Assembly (NCBI RefSeq): GCF_014773265.1
Contig: NZ_JACWMY010000016.1
Location: forward strand, 1-64,000
DNA length: 64,000 bases
Direction: 5' to 3'
DNA from: Mucilaginibacter pankratovii
GTDB taxonomy: Bacteria > Bacteroidota > Bacteroidia > Sphingobacteriales > Sphingobacteriaceae
In this document: positions 33,738-42,257 of the stretch, one piece after another
Numbering within the stretch: the first letter of the stretch is position 1
Layout: the number at the start of each line of letters is the position of its first letter
Notes under the pieces: generated by a model
Told to the model about the DNA's origin: nothing
Database searches by the model: none
What the model saw: the letters and a program-made list of their open reading frames with translations, nothing else
Translations under genes and position numbers: made by a program

Positions 33738-34724
33738 CTAACCTACCAATAAGTTACAGCCTCTGATATCAGAATTATCAAAACGGCCCAAAACCTCAAA
33801 AGAACCGTCCTGATAAACTTTACCCAGATCCTGAGTAGCAATGAACGAGCAGGAATTGATATTAGCCAGATCGATAATGTTTACACCGCCTGTTTTGCCG
33901 GCATCTACAAGGGTGAACGGGTCGTTGGTATCGCGGGTGATGATCTTCATCCAGGGCGGGCAATTAAAGATGCCTTCTCCTTTTGAGTAGGCTTGGGAGA
34001 GCAGTTCGGTCATCCCGTATTCGGAATGAATGTTTTTTACACCAAAGCCTGCGCAAAGGGTGTTGTGTAGCTCCTCGCGGATCATTTCCTTGCGGCGGCC
34101 TTTCATGCCGCCGGTTTCCATCACAATAAGTTCGGGGAAATCTATCTGGTATTGTTCCACAAAATCCAGCAGGGCAAAGGTTACGCCTATCAGCAGCGTT
34201 GATTTACCGGCTGCCTTTTGCTTTTGCAAAATATTATATAGTTCCTCATGGTTGTATAAAAAGAAGCCGCTATCGGGGTTTGCCGATTGGGTGATCAGAT
34301 CCTGCGCCATATAAATAAGAGATGAGCCTTCCCGCTCCAGGTACGAGGGCAGCAGAGCAAGCACCGTATAATTTTCTATATCGCCATAAAACAATTGGAA
34401 AGCATTACGGAAACTCTGCACATACCAGCTCACATCAGTAACCGTGTGGCTGCTGGTGATCATCCCTGTGGTGCCCGAACTGGTGAAAACAACTTCTGCA
34501 TCGCCATCACTCGCCACCACCTTGTGTGATTTAAAAAACTCCACCGGCATAAACGGTATCCGTTCGGGATTAATAATCGACGCGGGGTCGATCTTTAGGC
34601 CTTCAATAAAAGCTTTGTAAACCGCGCAGTTTGCGGCCTGGTATTGAAAAACCTGCAAGGCTATCTCCTCAAAATCCTCTTTATTATTTATGGCGAATAC
34701 CTTTTCTTTGCCCGGCTTTATCAT
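33738..34724 (-). CDS. LuxE-like acyl-protein synthetase / ANL-superfamily enzyme
   Basis: The 328-residue protein resembles LuxE-type acyl-protein synthetases. An adenylate-forming phosphate-binding segment VFTSSGTTGMITSSHT lies near residues 80-95, and HSEYGMTELLSQAY near 233-246 corresponds to the ANL YGxTE motif. It is shorter than full-length acyl-CoA ligases. It should activate a carboxylic acid as an adenylate, but substrate and acceptor are unknown. No luxC, luxD or acyl carrier gene lies nearby. Confidence 0.8.
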   Translation of the reverse strand: MIKPGKEKVFAINNKEDFEEIALQVFQYQAANCAVYKAFIEGLKIDPASIINPERIPFMPVEFFKSHKVVASDGDAEVVFTSSGTTGMITSSHTVTDVSWYVQSFRNAFQLFYGDIENYTVLALLPSYLEREGSSLIYMAQDLITQSANPDSGFFLYNHEELYNILQKQKAAGKSTLLIGVTFALLDFVEQYQIDFPELIVMETGGMKGRRKEMIREELHNTLCAGFGVKNIHSEYGMTELLSQAYSKGEGIFNCPPWMKIITRDTNDPFTLVDAGKTGGVNIIDLANINSCSFIATQDLGKVYQDGSFEVLGRFDNSDIRGCNLLVG

Positions 34725-34728
34725 GCTG

Positions 34729-34756
34729 CAAAAATACTAAATGTGCAGATTACAAA
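34729..34756 (-). promoter_or_regulatory. Candidate promoter abutting the LuxE-like gene
   Basis: On the minus strand TTTG (34753-34756) and TATTTTTG (34729-34736) are separated by 16 bases. Only four bases lie between the -7 box and the ATG at 34724, implying a leaderless mRNA if used. Confidence 0.4.
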
Positions 34757-34880
34757 TGTGAAGATGTGCAGATGAGAAAAAAGATGTGCAGCTATACAGA
34801 TATGAGTTTGTACAATCGATGTGGGCTGAACATTCTATGGATTTTCATTTGCACATTTGAAATCTGAATCTGCACATTTA
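34738..34880. repeat. 143-bp element with 14-bp inverted ends
   Basis: TAAATGTGCAGATT (34738-34751) is exactly inverted at 34867-34880 (AATCTGCACATTTA). Inside are further GATGTGCAG and CACATTTG units. It has no coding content and lies between the divergent LuxE-like and SYLF genes. Confidence 0.7.
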
Positions 34881-34960
34881 CTCCTCCAGGTGTAACAATT
34901 TTTCCCTTTGCGAGTTAACTATAGAAAAACAACAATAATCATACATTCATCAAACCCACT

Positions 34961-35632
34961 ATGAAACTCATTAAATTTTTAAGATTGCCGCTTTTGTTAA
35001 GCGCATTTTTTATACTGGCTTCCGCCACATCTACCGATAAAGGCCTGGAAAAAATACACCAGGCAAACAATGTTTTAAAGGCTTTCGGACAGATGAAGGA
35101 AAGCATCCCAAGCGACTTACTGAAAGAGTACGAAGGCATTGTGATCGTTCCGAAACTCATCAACGCAGGCTTTGGCATCGGCGGTAAACGCGGACAAGGG
35201 CTTGCCATGGTAAAACTGCCAGGCGGCAAATGGAGCGACCCTGTGTTTGTAACCCTTACCGGCGGCAGCTTTGGTTTACAAATTGGTGTTCAATCTGTCG
35301 ACCTGGTTTTGGTATTTAAAAACAAAGGCGTGCTTACCAAAGTTAAAAACGGCGATTTCACCATCGGCGGTGATATATCGGCAGCAGCGGGCCCGGTTGG
35401 CCGCAGCTCTACCGCCAGTACAGATCATAAACTGGAAGCTGAGATCTATTCTTACTCACGCAGCAAAGGGCTGTTTGCCGGTATCAGCGTAAACGGTTCG
35501 AACCTGGCCATCAACAAAAGCCTGAACGCCGATTTTTATGGCGACGATGTAACCTCGGCACAAATATTTGACAGGGCAACAAGTAAAGAACCCGCTATTG
35601 CCGAGCTAAAAGCTACGCTTAGTGCGTTTTAA
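34961..35632 (+). CDS. Secreted SYLF-domain lipid-binding protein
   Basis: The 223-residue protein has a signal peptide (residues 1-23, cut after SATS or ASA) and a SYLF/Ysc84 domain over the remainder, including GIVIVPKLINAGFGIGGKRGQG and GGDISAAAGPVGRS. SYLF domains bind phosphoinositides in eukaryotes; in bacteria these small secreted versions are uncharacterised. It is monocistronic, with a strong terminator downstream. Confidence 0.92.
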   Translation: MKLIKFLRLPLLLSAFFILASATSTDKGLEKIHQANNVLKAFGQMKESIPSDLLKEYEGIVIVPKLINAGFGIGGKRGQGLAMVKLPGGKWSDPVFVTLTGGSFGLQIGVQSVDLVLVFKNKGVLTKVKNGDFTIGGDISAAAGPVGRSSTASTDHKLEAEIYSYSRSKGLFAGISVNGSNLAINKSLNADFYGDDVTSAQIFDRATSKEPAIAELKATLSAF

Positions 35633-35656
35633 AAAAGGTTGTTAATGATCTTACTT

Positions 35657-35689
35657 AAAAGCCCTGGTATACCAAACGCCAGGGCTTTT
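35657..35689 (+). terminator. Intrinsic terminator of the SYLF gene
   Basis: AAAAGCCCTGG pairs with CCAGGGCTTTT around an 11-nt loop and is followed by further Ts. It lies 25 bases after the SYLF stop. Confidence 0.85.
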
Positions 35690-35719
35690 TTCGTTTTAAG
35701 GATGGGCTTTCCACAACTA

Positions 35720-36811
35720 TTACATCACCGTAAATAGTTCCATTTTTTCGCCCCGGCCTTTTAAAATATGTTCTCCTAAGGGTTTTATTTGAAAAATTGG
35801 ATCGAGGTGAACCTTTTTTACAAGGTCGCCGGAAATAAGAATATCCACATTGAATTGATTACATAAGCCTTGTATCCGGGCGGCGGTGTTCAGCACGTCG
35901 CCTGTAAAGATGATCTCCTTTTTCAACACCCCTATCTCGCCGGTGGTTACCATTCCGCAATGAAACCCTGCCTTAAACCCGGGTAATAATCCAAATTGTT
36001 CTTCATATTTCATCGCCCGCCTCGCTATAGATTCTTTCATCGCAAAAAAGCACCGAATGCAATTACTATTTGCTGCGCCGTTTGTCAGCTTCCATGATAC
36101 GATCATTTCATCACCTGCATATTGATAGATCTCGCCGGAGTGGTCGATAACAGGTGCCGACAGGTCGGCGAAATATTCCTTCAGCATTTCAAAGTATCTA
36201 ACGTGGCCGAGCTTCTCTGCAATAGTGGTGGAAGAGCGCATATCCAAGAACATAAAAATCCTTTCCTCTTGAACCGGGCGATGGTACTTCCCTAAAAAGA
36301 AATTACGCAATGCGGCATGGCCTATGCTATCGCTCACCTCGGTATAAAACTGACTGATCAAAATGATAGGGGTAATATAGATGCAAACACTTATCAGCGA
36401 ATAGTTGGTAAAAAACGCCCGGGCATAGTCCCAGGTCTCTGTACGGCTAACTGCAGCGGCCATCCCATCTGCCGTGCCGATGAAGGTAATTATGAGAAAA
36501 AACAGGATGATTATGAGGTAAATAAACGACTTATACAGGATCTTTTTACTGAAGCTTTTTTTGATAAACCACTTGCTGAAATAAAAAATTTCCAGCACGC
36601 CTATCAGCGTTCCGGTTACCAACGCCACAAGCGGCATTGTAACAATATTCCTCGTAAAAAAGTAAGGATTCCCGGTGGAAGGATAATAATTCAGGCTGCC
36701 CAGCAGGCCCTTTTCAAGCAACGTATAAACAAGGCTGAACACCAGCCACATGATACTAAAGGGGATGATGCGAAAAATATTCCTTTTAGCTTTTGGTGAT
36801 AGTGTTGACAT
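35720..36811 (-). CDS. Membrane-bound class III adenylate/guanylate cyclase
   Basis: The 363-residue protein has about four membrane spans in residues 15-160 and a class III nucleotide cyclase domain at about residues 185-345. The first metal-binding aspartate is in FMFLDMRSSTTIAEK and the second in YQYAGDEMIVSW; the nucleotide-stabilising GHVRYFEML and NTAARIQGLCN segments are also present. It should make cAMP or cGMP on the cytoplasmic side. Which nucleotide it uses is not decided from the motifs. A lone gene. Confidence 0.9.
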   Translation of the reverse strand: MSTLSPKAKRNIFRIIPFSIMWLVFSLVYTLLEKGLLGSLNYYPSTGNPYFFTRNIVTMPLVALVTGTLIGVLEIFYFSKWFIKKSFSKKILYKSFIYLIIILFFLIITFIGTADGMAAAVSRTETWDYARAFFTNYSLISVCIYITPIILISQFYTEVSDSIGHAALRNFFLGKYHRPVQEERIFMFLDMRSSTTIAEKLGHVRYFEMLKEYFADLSAPVIDHSGEIYQYAGDEMIVSWKLTNGAANSNCIRCFFAMKESIARRAMKYEEQFGLLPGFKAGFHCGMVTTGEIGVLKKEIIFTGDVLNTAARIQGLCNQFNVDILISGDLVKKVHLDPIFQIKPLGEHILKGRGEKMELFTVM

Positions 36812-36950
36812 ATGTGGATCGGTAACAGCAATATATCATTTTTTCTGCACGACGGCAAATCAGCGTCGGGTAAACGGGCACTTTTGCTTTAAGGCTTTAC
36901 ACCATCATTCGCAAGAAGGGGAGAAAAATCACAACAGGAGGAAAAAGGAT

Positions 36951-37619
36951 TTATTCGTCAGCAACAAGCGACATTAACTGTATGCTCCACTTTTTACCTG
37001 TTTTGGAGTACAGGCTAAAGGTATACGCGTCGTCCCATTTACAATTAGCATAATAAATGAATTCGCCGAAGTAGGGTTCGATATTCAAAAGTTCTTGCTC
37101 TTTCATCAATTCTCCATTTTTATCTTCTATACGTGCCGTTGCCTTAAAATAGTTCAAATCCCAGTCACAGTAAATCGCCCCATACCAATTCCTTTGCGGC
37201 GACCGATAAGTCTTGTTTTTCAACTTAAACCTATATTCTAAATTATTTTCCAGGCATAGTTCATAAGCCTGTATAGCCGCTTCCTTATCCCATTCATAAC
37301 GTTCACAAAGAAAAAGCATACATTTATGTAACATTTCAATCAACGTTACTTTTTTTGCTGCGTTACTTAACGAAAAATAATTATCAAGATCAAAGTACAC
37401 CTCTACACGAACAACATCTACGCAATTAACGATCTCCTTAAAGCCATGATATTTCAAGGAAATATCGTCATTAACCTCTAAAACGATTTTACAAAAAACA
37501 CCTGTATCGAAAGGCTTTAAATACGACCAATACAGTTCTTTAATGCACCAAGTCTCCCGGTTAAAAACCAACAAAGGATGTTGGTAAACTGTATTGAACG
37601 CGATCTCCCTTAGCCTCAT
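36951..37619 (-). CDS. Protein of unknown function
   Basis: The start MRLREIAF at 37619 follows the upstream gene's stop by one base; the longer ORF start at 37640 would overlap it. The 222-residue product is soluble, rich in Tyr, Trp and Cys, with no membrane span, signal peptide or recognised motif. GC content is lower than that of its neighbours. It is translationally close to the 114-residue membrane-protein gene before it and probably shares its transcript. Confidence 0.7.
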   Translation of the reverse strand: MRLREIAFNTVYQHPLLVFNRETWCIKELYWSYLKPFDTGVFCKIVLEVNDDISLKYHGFKEIVNCVDVVRVEVYFDLDNYFSLSNAAKKVTLIEMLHKCMLFLCERYEWDKEAAIQAYELCLENNLEYRFKLKNKTYRSPQRNWYGAIYCDWDLNYFKATARIEDKNGELMKEQELLNIEPYFGEFIYYANCKWDDAYTFSLYSKTGKKWSIQLMSLVADE

Positions 37620-37620
37620 A

Positions 37621-37965
37621 TCACTTCCCGTTCTTCTCAAACACCCTCTTCACCAACAAACCCGATAAGGCGGACATCCCTCCTACCAAACCGCCAATTA
37701 AAACGGTAATCAGCAGCACCAATCCCCAATGCGGCAGTTGAAAAAGGTGCGCCACGCGGGTGGCCAGGATATTTTCATTCGGTAAACTCTTCAACAATGC
37801 CAGTGCCAGCCAGGCCAGGCCCAAACCCGCAAAACCCGACCAAAACGCCTGCTTTGACGTTTTGCCCAAAAAGAATGCTCCCGCGAATGCGAAAATGCAG
37901 GCCGCCCACCAGGGTAAAATATACCCGCTGATAAACGACAGTAAAAGTATCAGTGCTAATAACAT
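37621..37965 (-). CDS. Four-span membrane protein
   Basis: The 114-residue protein has about four hydrophobic segments (residues 2-18, 20-38, 42-60 and 78-105) and a short basic C-terminus. No family is recognised. It starts four bases after the penicillin acylase stop and ends one base before the next gene, so three genes probably form an operon. Confidence 0.75.
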   Translation of the reverse strand: MLLALILLLSFISGYILPWWAACIFAFAGAFFLGKTSKQAFWSGFAGLGLAWLALALLKSLPNENILATRVAHLFQLPHWGLVLLITVLIGGLVGGMSALSGLLVKRVFEKNGK

Positions 37966-37969
37966 AGGT

Positions 37970-40396
37970 TTATTTGCTAAGGGTTAAGGTTGTTTTGATC
38001 CGGTTGGAAGTTTCTGTTGGCGATTGCAGGTAGAGCAGTTCCTTCAGCTTGCCGTCCTTCCAGGTTTGCAGCATATCATCGTAATAAAAACTGCCGGGGT
38101 TGCCGCTTTGCCCGCCCGGTATGATGCCGTAGCCTTTTACCTGCGGACCAAGCTGAACCACCATGCGCCACGACGGACCGTGCCCCTCGTTTATTGCATT
38201 TACGGTAGAACCCGTACCACCCGAGGCAAAATTACCCGAGCCAAAGCCGGGGATATTGGCCAAATGCCGCACTTCAAATTCCTTTACCTTGCCCCATTGC
38301 CAGTTGCCAGGCTTGCCATGGTTTTTTATCAGGCCGTCTACTGCTAAATTAAAGCTACGGCTCAGTACATCCACGGCGGTTTCCTTCATAGGCGTTTTCT
38401 TATTGTCGAACCAAACCGAATTGGGTTCTTTCAGTAGTAACTCTTCCGTTCGGTCCATCGACGGCCAGTTGAGCGGCATCTTTTTGTCCGAGAAGTTATC
38501 ATTCCAGGTGGCTCGGTAAAAACGGCTCCACCAATTGGCGAATACGGCTGCGCCTTCGGAATTGGCATCGTAGTACTTATCCCATTGTTTGAGGATATCG
38601 AGGGCGGCGAGCTGATTCCCATCCAGTTTGCTGGCGTCCAGATATTTAAGCATTGTTGGTAAAATATCCTGCGCGCGGATGCTGTAGGTATCGGTTTGTA
38701 ATACACGCATGCTATCTACGGTGGCTTTTTGCATAGCGCCGAGGCGGTCGTTAATGCGTTTGCCGCGTTCGTAAGGCGCAAATTGCCAGTTAATGTAATA
38801 CGGGTAGGTTGGGTCGGTAGAACTTTGGTTGGCCGAGCTTACGAAACCACGCGGGGGATTTTTCACCGTGGGGTTTTGCTCAAAGGGGATAAAGCCGTGC
38901 CAGTCGTTAGCCGGGTCGCTGCCATCCATCAAAAATTTGCCCTGATCTTTATACTTCAAAGGTATTTTACCGTTCGGAGTAATAGCGATATCGTTATCTG
39001 CCGATGCGAAAACAAAGTTTTGCGCCGGCGCGGTAAAGTAGGTTAAAGCCTCCCGGTAATCGGTATAGTTACTGCCGCGGTTAAGCAGGTAAAAGGCTTT
39101 GATATCGTTAGATTCCTGGTGGGCTATCCATTTAAGCGCGTTGCCAACGGGGATGTTATCGTGCCCCTCGCCCATCTTCGCGTTATCATAAACTACCGGG
39201 CCAAAATGGGTATAGCGCACCGTGTCGATAATATCCGACTGACCCTTCACGGTGATTTTCTCGATGCGATAGGTCACCTTGTTCCATTGGTTGTTGTACC
39301 AGTATTCGTTGCGGCTTTGGTCTTTAAACTTCAGCTGGTACCAATCTAATATGTCGGCATCCACATTGGTTACGCCCCAGCTTATTTTTTTGTTGTAGCC
39401 GATAACGATGCAAGGTGCGCCGGGCAGTGAAACCCCGTAAACATTTACGCCAGGGGCGGATAACTGCATTTGGTACCAGATGGATGGGAAAGTAAGATCG
39501 AGGTGCGGGTCGTTAGCCAAAATAGGGTAACCTGTAGCCGTTTTGCTGCCGCTGATGGCCCAGTTATTACTGCCAATGCCCTCTACCCTCTCCTTCATTT
39601 TTATACCCGTCAGCAATTGCGCTTTAAAGGCGGCAGGCGGCGCGGGTATGGGCAGCGGTTTAAAATCCCATTTGGTACCTACCGGGATAATGGGGCTCTC
39701 GTGCATAGGGTAATCCGGGAACAGATCGTTGGTTACCTTTGCACCGAATTTGTTCAGCACGTTGGTCATGGCCAGCTCGTTGGTGCCGCCCGCCAGCGTT
39801 TCCGACATCAGTTTTAGCAGCAGCGCGCAGTTAATGGGCTTCCATTCTTCGGGGGCATAATTCAGCAGTTTAAATTCTATGGGGTAATTGCGCGGCGAAA
39901 GCTGGTGTACATAGCTGTTGATGCCCTCGGTGTAGGCATTAACAACTACCCGCATTACCGGGTCCTTCATCATGCCTTTTAAGGTATTTTCGGCACCGTA
40001 AACCATGCCCATGCGGCGGTGGTAGCGGTCGATATCCAGCGCTTTGGCTCCAACCACTTCGGCCAGCCTGCCCGATGCGCTGCGGGTTTGGATATCCAGT
40101 TGCCACAGTCGGTCTCGGGCGGTGATATAGCCCTGGGCGTAATACAGGTCGTGCTCGTTTTCGGCGAAGATGTGGGGGATGCGGTTCTCGTCGTACTTCA
40201 CGGTGACTTTACCCTGTAAGCCGGTCAGTTTTAGTTCATCCGCAGCGTCGATATTCCTGCTTTCGGCATTTTGCCAGAAACCGGTAGCCGGGTTCAAAAA
40301 CTTCCCTACAGGTGGGATCTCGCCAAATTTTGTTTGCAGCGCCCAGATAAGCAGGCCGGTAAATGCAAGGGAAAGGATCGCTTTAACTATCTTCAT
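37970..40396 (-). CDS. Penicillin acylase family (Ntn-hydrolase) protein
   Basis: From MKIVKAILSL at 40396 (eight codons inside the longest ORF) this is an 808-residue S45 family amidohydrolase. The N-terminal hydrophobic segment is a signal or anchor, so it is exported. The alpha-chain region is followed by the autocatalytic nucleophile Ser276 in GSNNWAISG, where the precursor would cleave itself. The beta chain carries NDPHLDLTFPSIWY and the later ASGGTGSTVNA region. Family members hydrolyse beta-lactam side chains, acyl-homoserine lactones or other amides; the natural substrate here is unknown. It heads a three-gene operon. Confidence 0.93.
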   Translation of the reverse strand: MKIVKAILSLAFTGLLIWALQTKFGEIPPVGKFLNPATGFWQNAESRNIDAADELKLTGLQGKVTVKYDENRIPHIFAENEHDLYYAQGYITARDRLWQLDIQTRSASGRLAEVVGAKALDIDRYHRRMGMVYGAENTLKGMMKDPVMRVVVNAYTEGINSYVHQLSPRNYPIEFKLLNYAPEEWKPINCALLLKLMSETLAGGTNELAMTNVLNKFGAKVTNDLFPDYPMHESPIIPVGTKWDFKPLPIPAPPAAFKAQLLTGIKMKERVEGIGSNNWAISGSKTATGYPILANDPHLDLTFPSIWYQMQLSAPGVNVYGVSLPGAPCIVIGYNKKISWGVTNVDADILDWYQLKFKDQSRNEYWYNNQWNKVTYRIEKITVKGQSDIIDTVRYTHFGPVVYDNAKMGEGHDNIPVGNALKWIAHQESNDIKAFYLLNRGSNYTDYREALTYFTAPAQNFVFASADNDIAITPNGKIPLKYKDQGKFLMDGSDPANDWHGFIPFEQNPTVKNPPRGFVSSANQSSTDPTYPYYINWQFAPYERGKRINDRLGAMQKATVDSMRVLQTDTYSIRAQDILPTMLKYLDASKLDGNQLAALDILKQWDKYYDANSEGAAVFANWWSRFYRATWNDNFSDKKMPLNWPSMDRTEELLLKEPNSVWFDNKKTPMKETAVDVLSRSFNLAVDGLIKNHGKPGNWQWGKVKEFEVRHLANIPGFGSGNFASGGTGSTVNAINEGHGPSWRMVVQLGPQVKGYGIIPGGQSGNPGSFYYDDMLQTWKDGKLKELLYLQSPTETSNRIKTTLTLSK

Positions 40397-40499
40397 CGGT
40401 GATGGTAAATGGTTAAGCAAGATAGGGAAATGAAGTTAAAAGGAGGTTAAGATAGCAAGGTAATTTTGAAATGCCCATTGGTGAGATTTGGCCGGAGAG

Positions 40500-40645
40500 T
40501 TTACTCAGCCCCTGCCCCCTCTCTGCTTCGGAAAGAGGGGTTGACTTAGGTTTTCATTTCTTTGTTCTTCACCCTCTTTACCGAAGGTAGAGAGGGTCGG
40601 ACAGCGAAGCGTATCCGGGGTGAGTCAACTCGTAAAGCGACCGCA
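40500..40645. repeat. Degenerate CCCTCT/GAGAGGG repeat cluster
   Basis: Hairpins such as CCCCTCTCTGCTTCGG...AGAGGGG and CCCTCTTT...GAGAGGGT, with a GGGGTGAGTC tail, occur here. They belong to the same broad family as the repeats at 13720 and 42509. Confidence 0.5.
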
Positions 40646-40742
40646 ACCGTACTTACGCTAAAGATTTGGCAACTTTAAAACGTTGTTAAATCTGAATTGC
40701 TTTTACCCGTTTTAGTTGTAGTCGGGACCACAACCAAGGGCA

Positions 40743-40784
40743 AAAAAGTTTACAAAAGTTTACACATTTCCAGTGTAAACTTTT
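40743..40784. repeat. Direct and inverted AAAGTTTACA array
   Basis: AAAAGTTTACAC (40754-40765) is perfectly inverted as GTGTAAACTTTT (40773-40784) with a 7-nt spacer, and a further direct copy of AAAAGTTTACA starts at 40744. It lies in a 710-base non-coding gap. It could be an operator array, a recombinase site or a repeat. Confidence 0.7.
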
Positions 40785-40939
40785 CAAATACTTGATAATC
40801 AATTTGTTGTATCTTACAGGGTTTACATAAAATGCGTCCGTATTTATCTATAATATTGCTTCTAAACCCGTAAAGAAGCCTCACCCTGCGCTCTTCAAAG
40901 AGTAACAGCCCATCATAAGACAGGCGGGTAATTCATAAG

Positions 40940-41081
40940 ACGTTCCGTCGGAACGTTAGAGGGTTCCTTGGCATTTTCTACCCATAAAACATCCCGAAGG
41001 GATGAAGAAAAGCAAAATCGTTCCGGAGGAACGTTTTATGGGTAGAAAAATAACGGCAATTTTTACGTTCCAGCGGAACGT
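40940..41081. repeat. Triple ACGTTCC-NNN-GGAACGT hairpin element
   Basis: Three hairpins of form CGTTCC-NNN-GGAACG lie at 40940-40956, 41018-41034 and 41065-41081 with different loops (GTC, GGA, AGC). Between the first and third, arms at 40973-40990 and 41033-41051 form an outer stem of about 18 bp around a further ATCCC/GGGAT hairpin. The element ends 26 bases from the nuclease stop codon. Confidence 0.8.
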
Positions 41082-41106
41082 TTTATGGAATCTGTGTTAT
41101 GGTGGG

Positions 41107-41724
41107 CTATTGCTCTCCAAACGAGAGGGTTTTAAACTGTACAGATGCTGTATCTGCGTACTTTGGTTTCCGCTTTTTGTAATGACGCTTTGGCTTATTA
41201 GTTTTTGGCGCCCTGGTTTGCACCCGGTTGGTTTTGCCTTCCTTACGGAAATTCCATGGCGGGGTTGGGTTAACGTCCTGCCACAGCCCAAGATGGTTTT
41301 GGCGCGCCCGCAGTTCCAACTCGGCCAGCGCCATACTTTTGGAGTAGGCACGGTATTGCCATGCATAACCACCTTTTACAATGGCATAATTTACATTGGT
41401 ACCGTCGGCCAGTTCTACCTGCCCTACGGTGCGGCCATACCTATCTTTGGTAGTGCTAAAAAGCTTTACCTGTTTACCAAAGCACAGATCCGAAGTAAAC
41501 TGCTTCGCGGCCTGCCCAAAAGCTTGCGATTTCTCGGGGCAATCGATTTCTGCAAGGCGAACGGTGGTTTGTATATGGTCGGGTGAGAGCAGCACCATGG
41601 TGTCGCCGTCTTTAATGCCTACTACGCGGTAGATGTATTCTTTGTTTTCTGACTCCTTATCGTTATTACAGGCGGTGGCAAGGGTGAGGATGAAAAGGCA
41701 AAGGAGTACGGATTTTTTGAACAT
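41107..41724 (-). CDS. Thermonuclease (SNase-like) family lipoprotein
   Basis: The 205-residue protein has a lipoprotein signal with lipobox Cys19 (LATAC) and an SNase-like OB fold at about residues 30-150, with the IKDGDTMVLL, VRLAEIDCPEK and KDRYGRTVGQV motifs carrying the catalytic Asp, Arg and Glu-type positions. It should be a Ca2+-dependent nuclease anchored in the envelope. The basic C-terminal tail (Lys/Arg-rich, residues 165-190) may bind nucleic acid. Monocistronic, flanked by repeats. Confidence 0.92.
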   Translation of the reverse strand: MFKKSVLLCLFILTLATACNNDKESENKEYIYRVVGIKDGDTMVLLSPDHIQTTVRLAEIDCPEKSQAFGQAAKQFTSDLCFGKQVKLFSTTKDRYGRTVGQVELADGTNVNYAIVKGGYAWQYRAYSKSMALAELELRARQNHLGLWQDVNPTPPWNFRKEGKTNRVQTRAPKTNKPKRHYKKRKPKYADTASVQFKTLSFGEQ

Positions 41725-41851
41725 GGGGCTAAATTAGCGAACACGAATTTCAGGAATGGAGTCGAATTTCACGAATTTTTAGCTACAATAACGGCGTTTA
41801 TTTTACCACAGAGAGCGCAGAGATAGAAACACAGCTTAGCAACCGGCTATT

Positions 41852-42032
41852 ATTGTCTGAACTCGAATTTTAAAGAATTTACGAATTATCAGAATTAAGA
41901 GTTGCATTCCGTTCTGTAAATTCCTAAAATTCGGGTTCAGACAATTGCGTTAGCGATAGCAGCGTAAAGCCCGTAAACGCAGCGAAGCGAAGTGCGGACT
42001 TGCAGCGAATAGCGCGGGCCGAAGGCAACGCC
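41852..42032. repeat. Long inverted repeat joined to a second copy of the GGCGTTGCCT repeat
   Basis: Arms ATTGTCTGAACTCGAATTTT (41852-41871) and its inverse at 41926-41945 differ at one position; weaker pairing extends each arm to about 30 bases. The adjoining 42000-42032 is the inverted partner of 26507-26539. No gene is seen in the 533-base gap 41725-42257. Confidence 0.75.
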
Positions 42033-42257
42033 CATATTGGTAAAAGGCTCATTAAAGATGTTATCATTACACTAACCCATTATTTACTCAATCAACCATT
42101 ACCATTTACTCAACTAATCAATTATCAACCATTTATCTATCCCCACCATTCACCATCTCGCTACTTACTTACCTTGTGGTTATAACATCATAAAAGTATA
42201 AATAAAAAATAAACCCGTTATTTGTATGTTGAATTATTTGGCACCAAGGAGGAGAAG

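Noticed and set aside
40940..41081. CRISPR array
   Set aside because: The repeats are palindromic hairpins with uneven spacing and different loops, with no regular spacers and no cas genes in the window.
41002..41586. 194-codon ORF on the plus strand running from the hairpin element into the nuclease gene
   Set aside because: Its first third is palindromic repeat and the rest is opposite the well-supported SNase gene.
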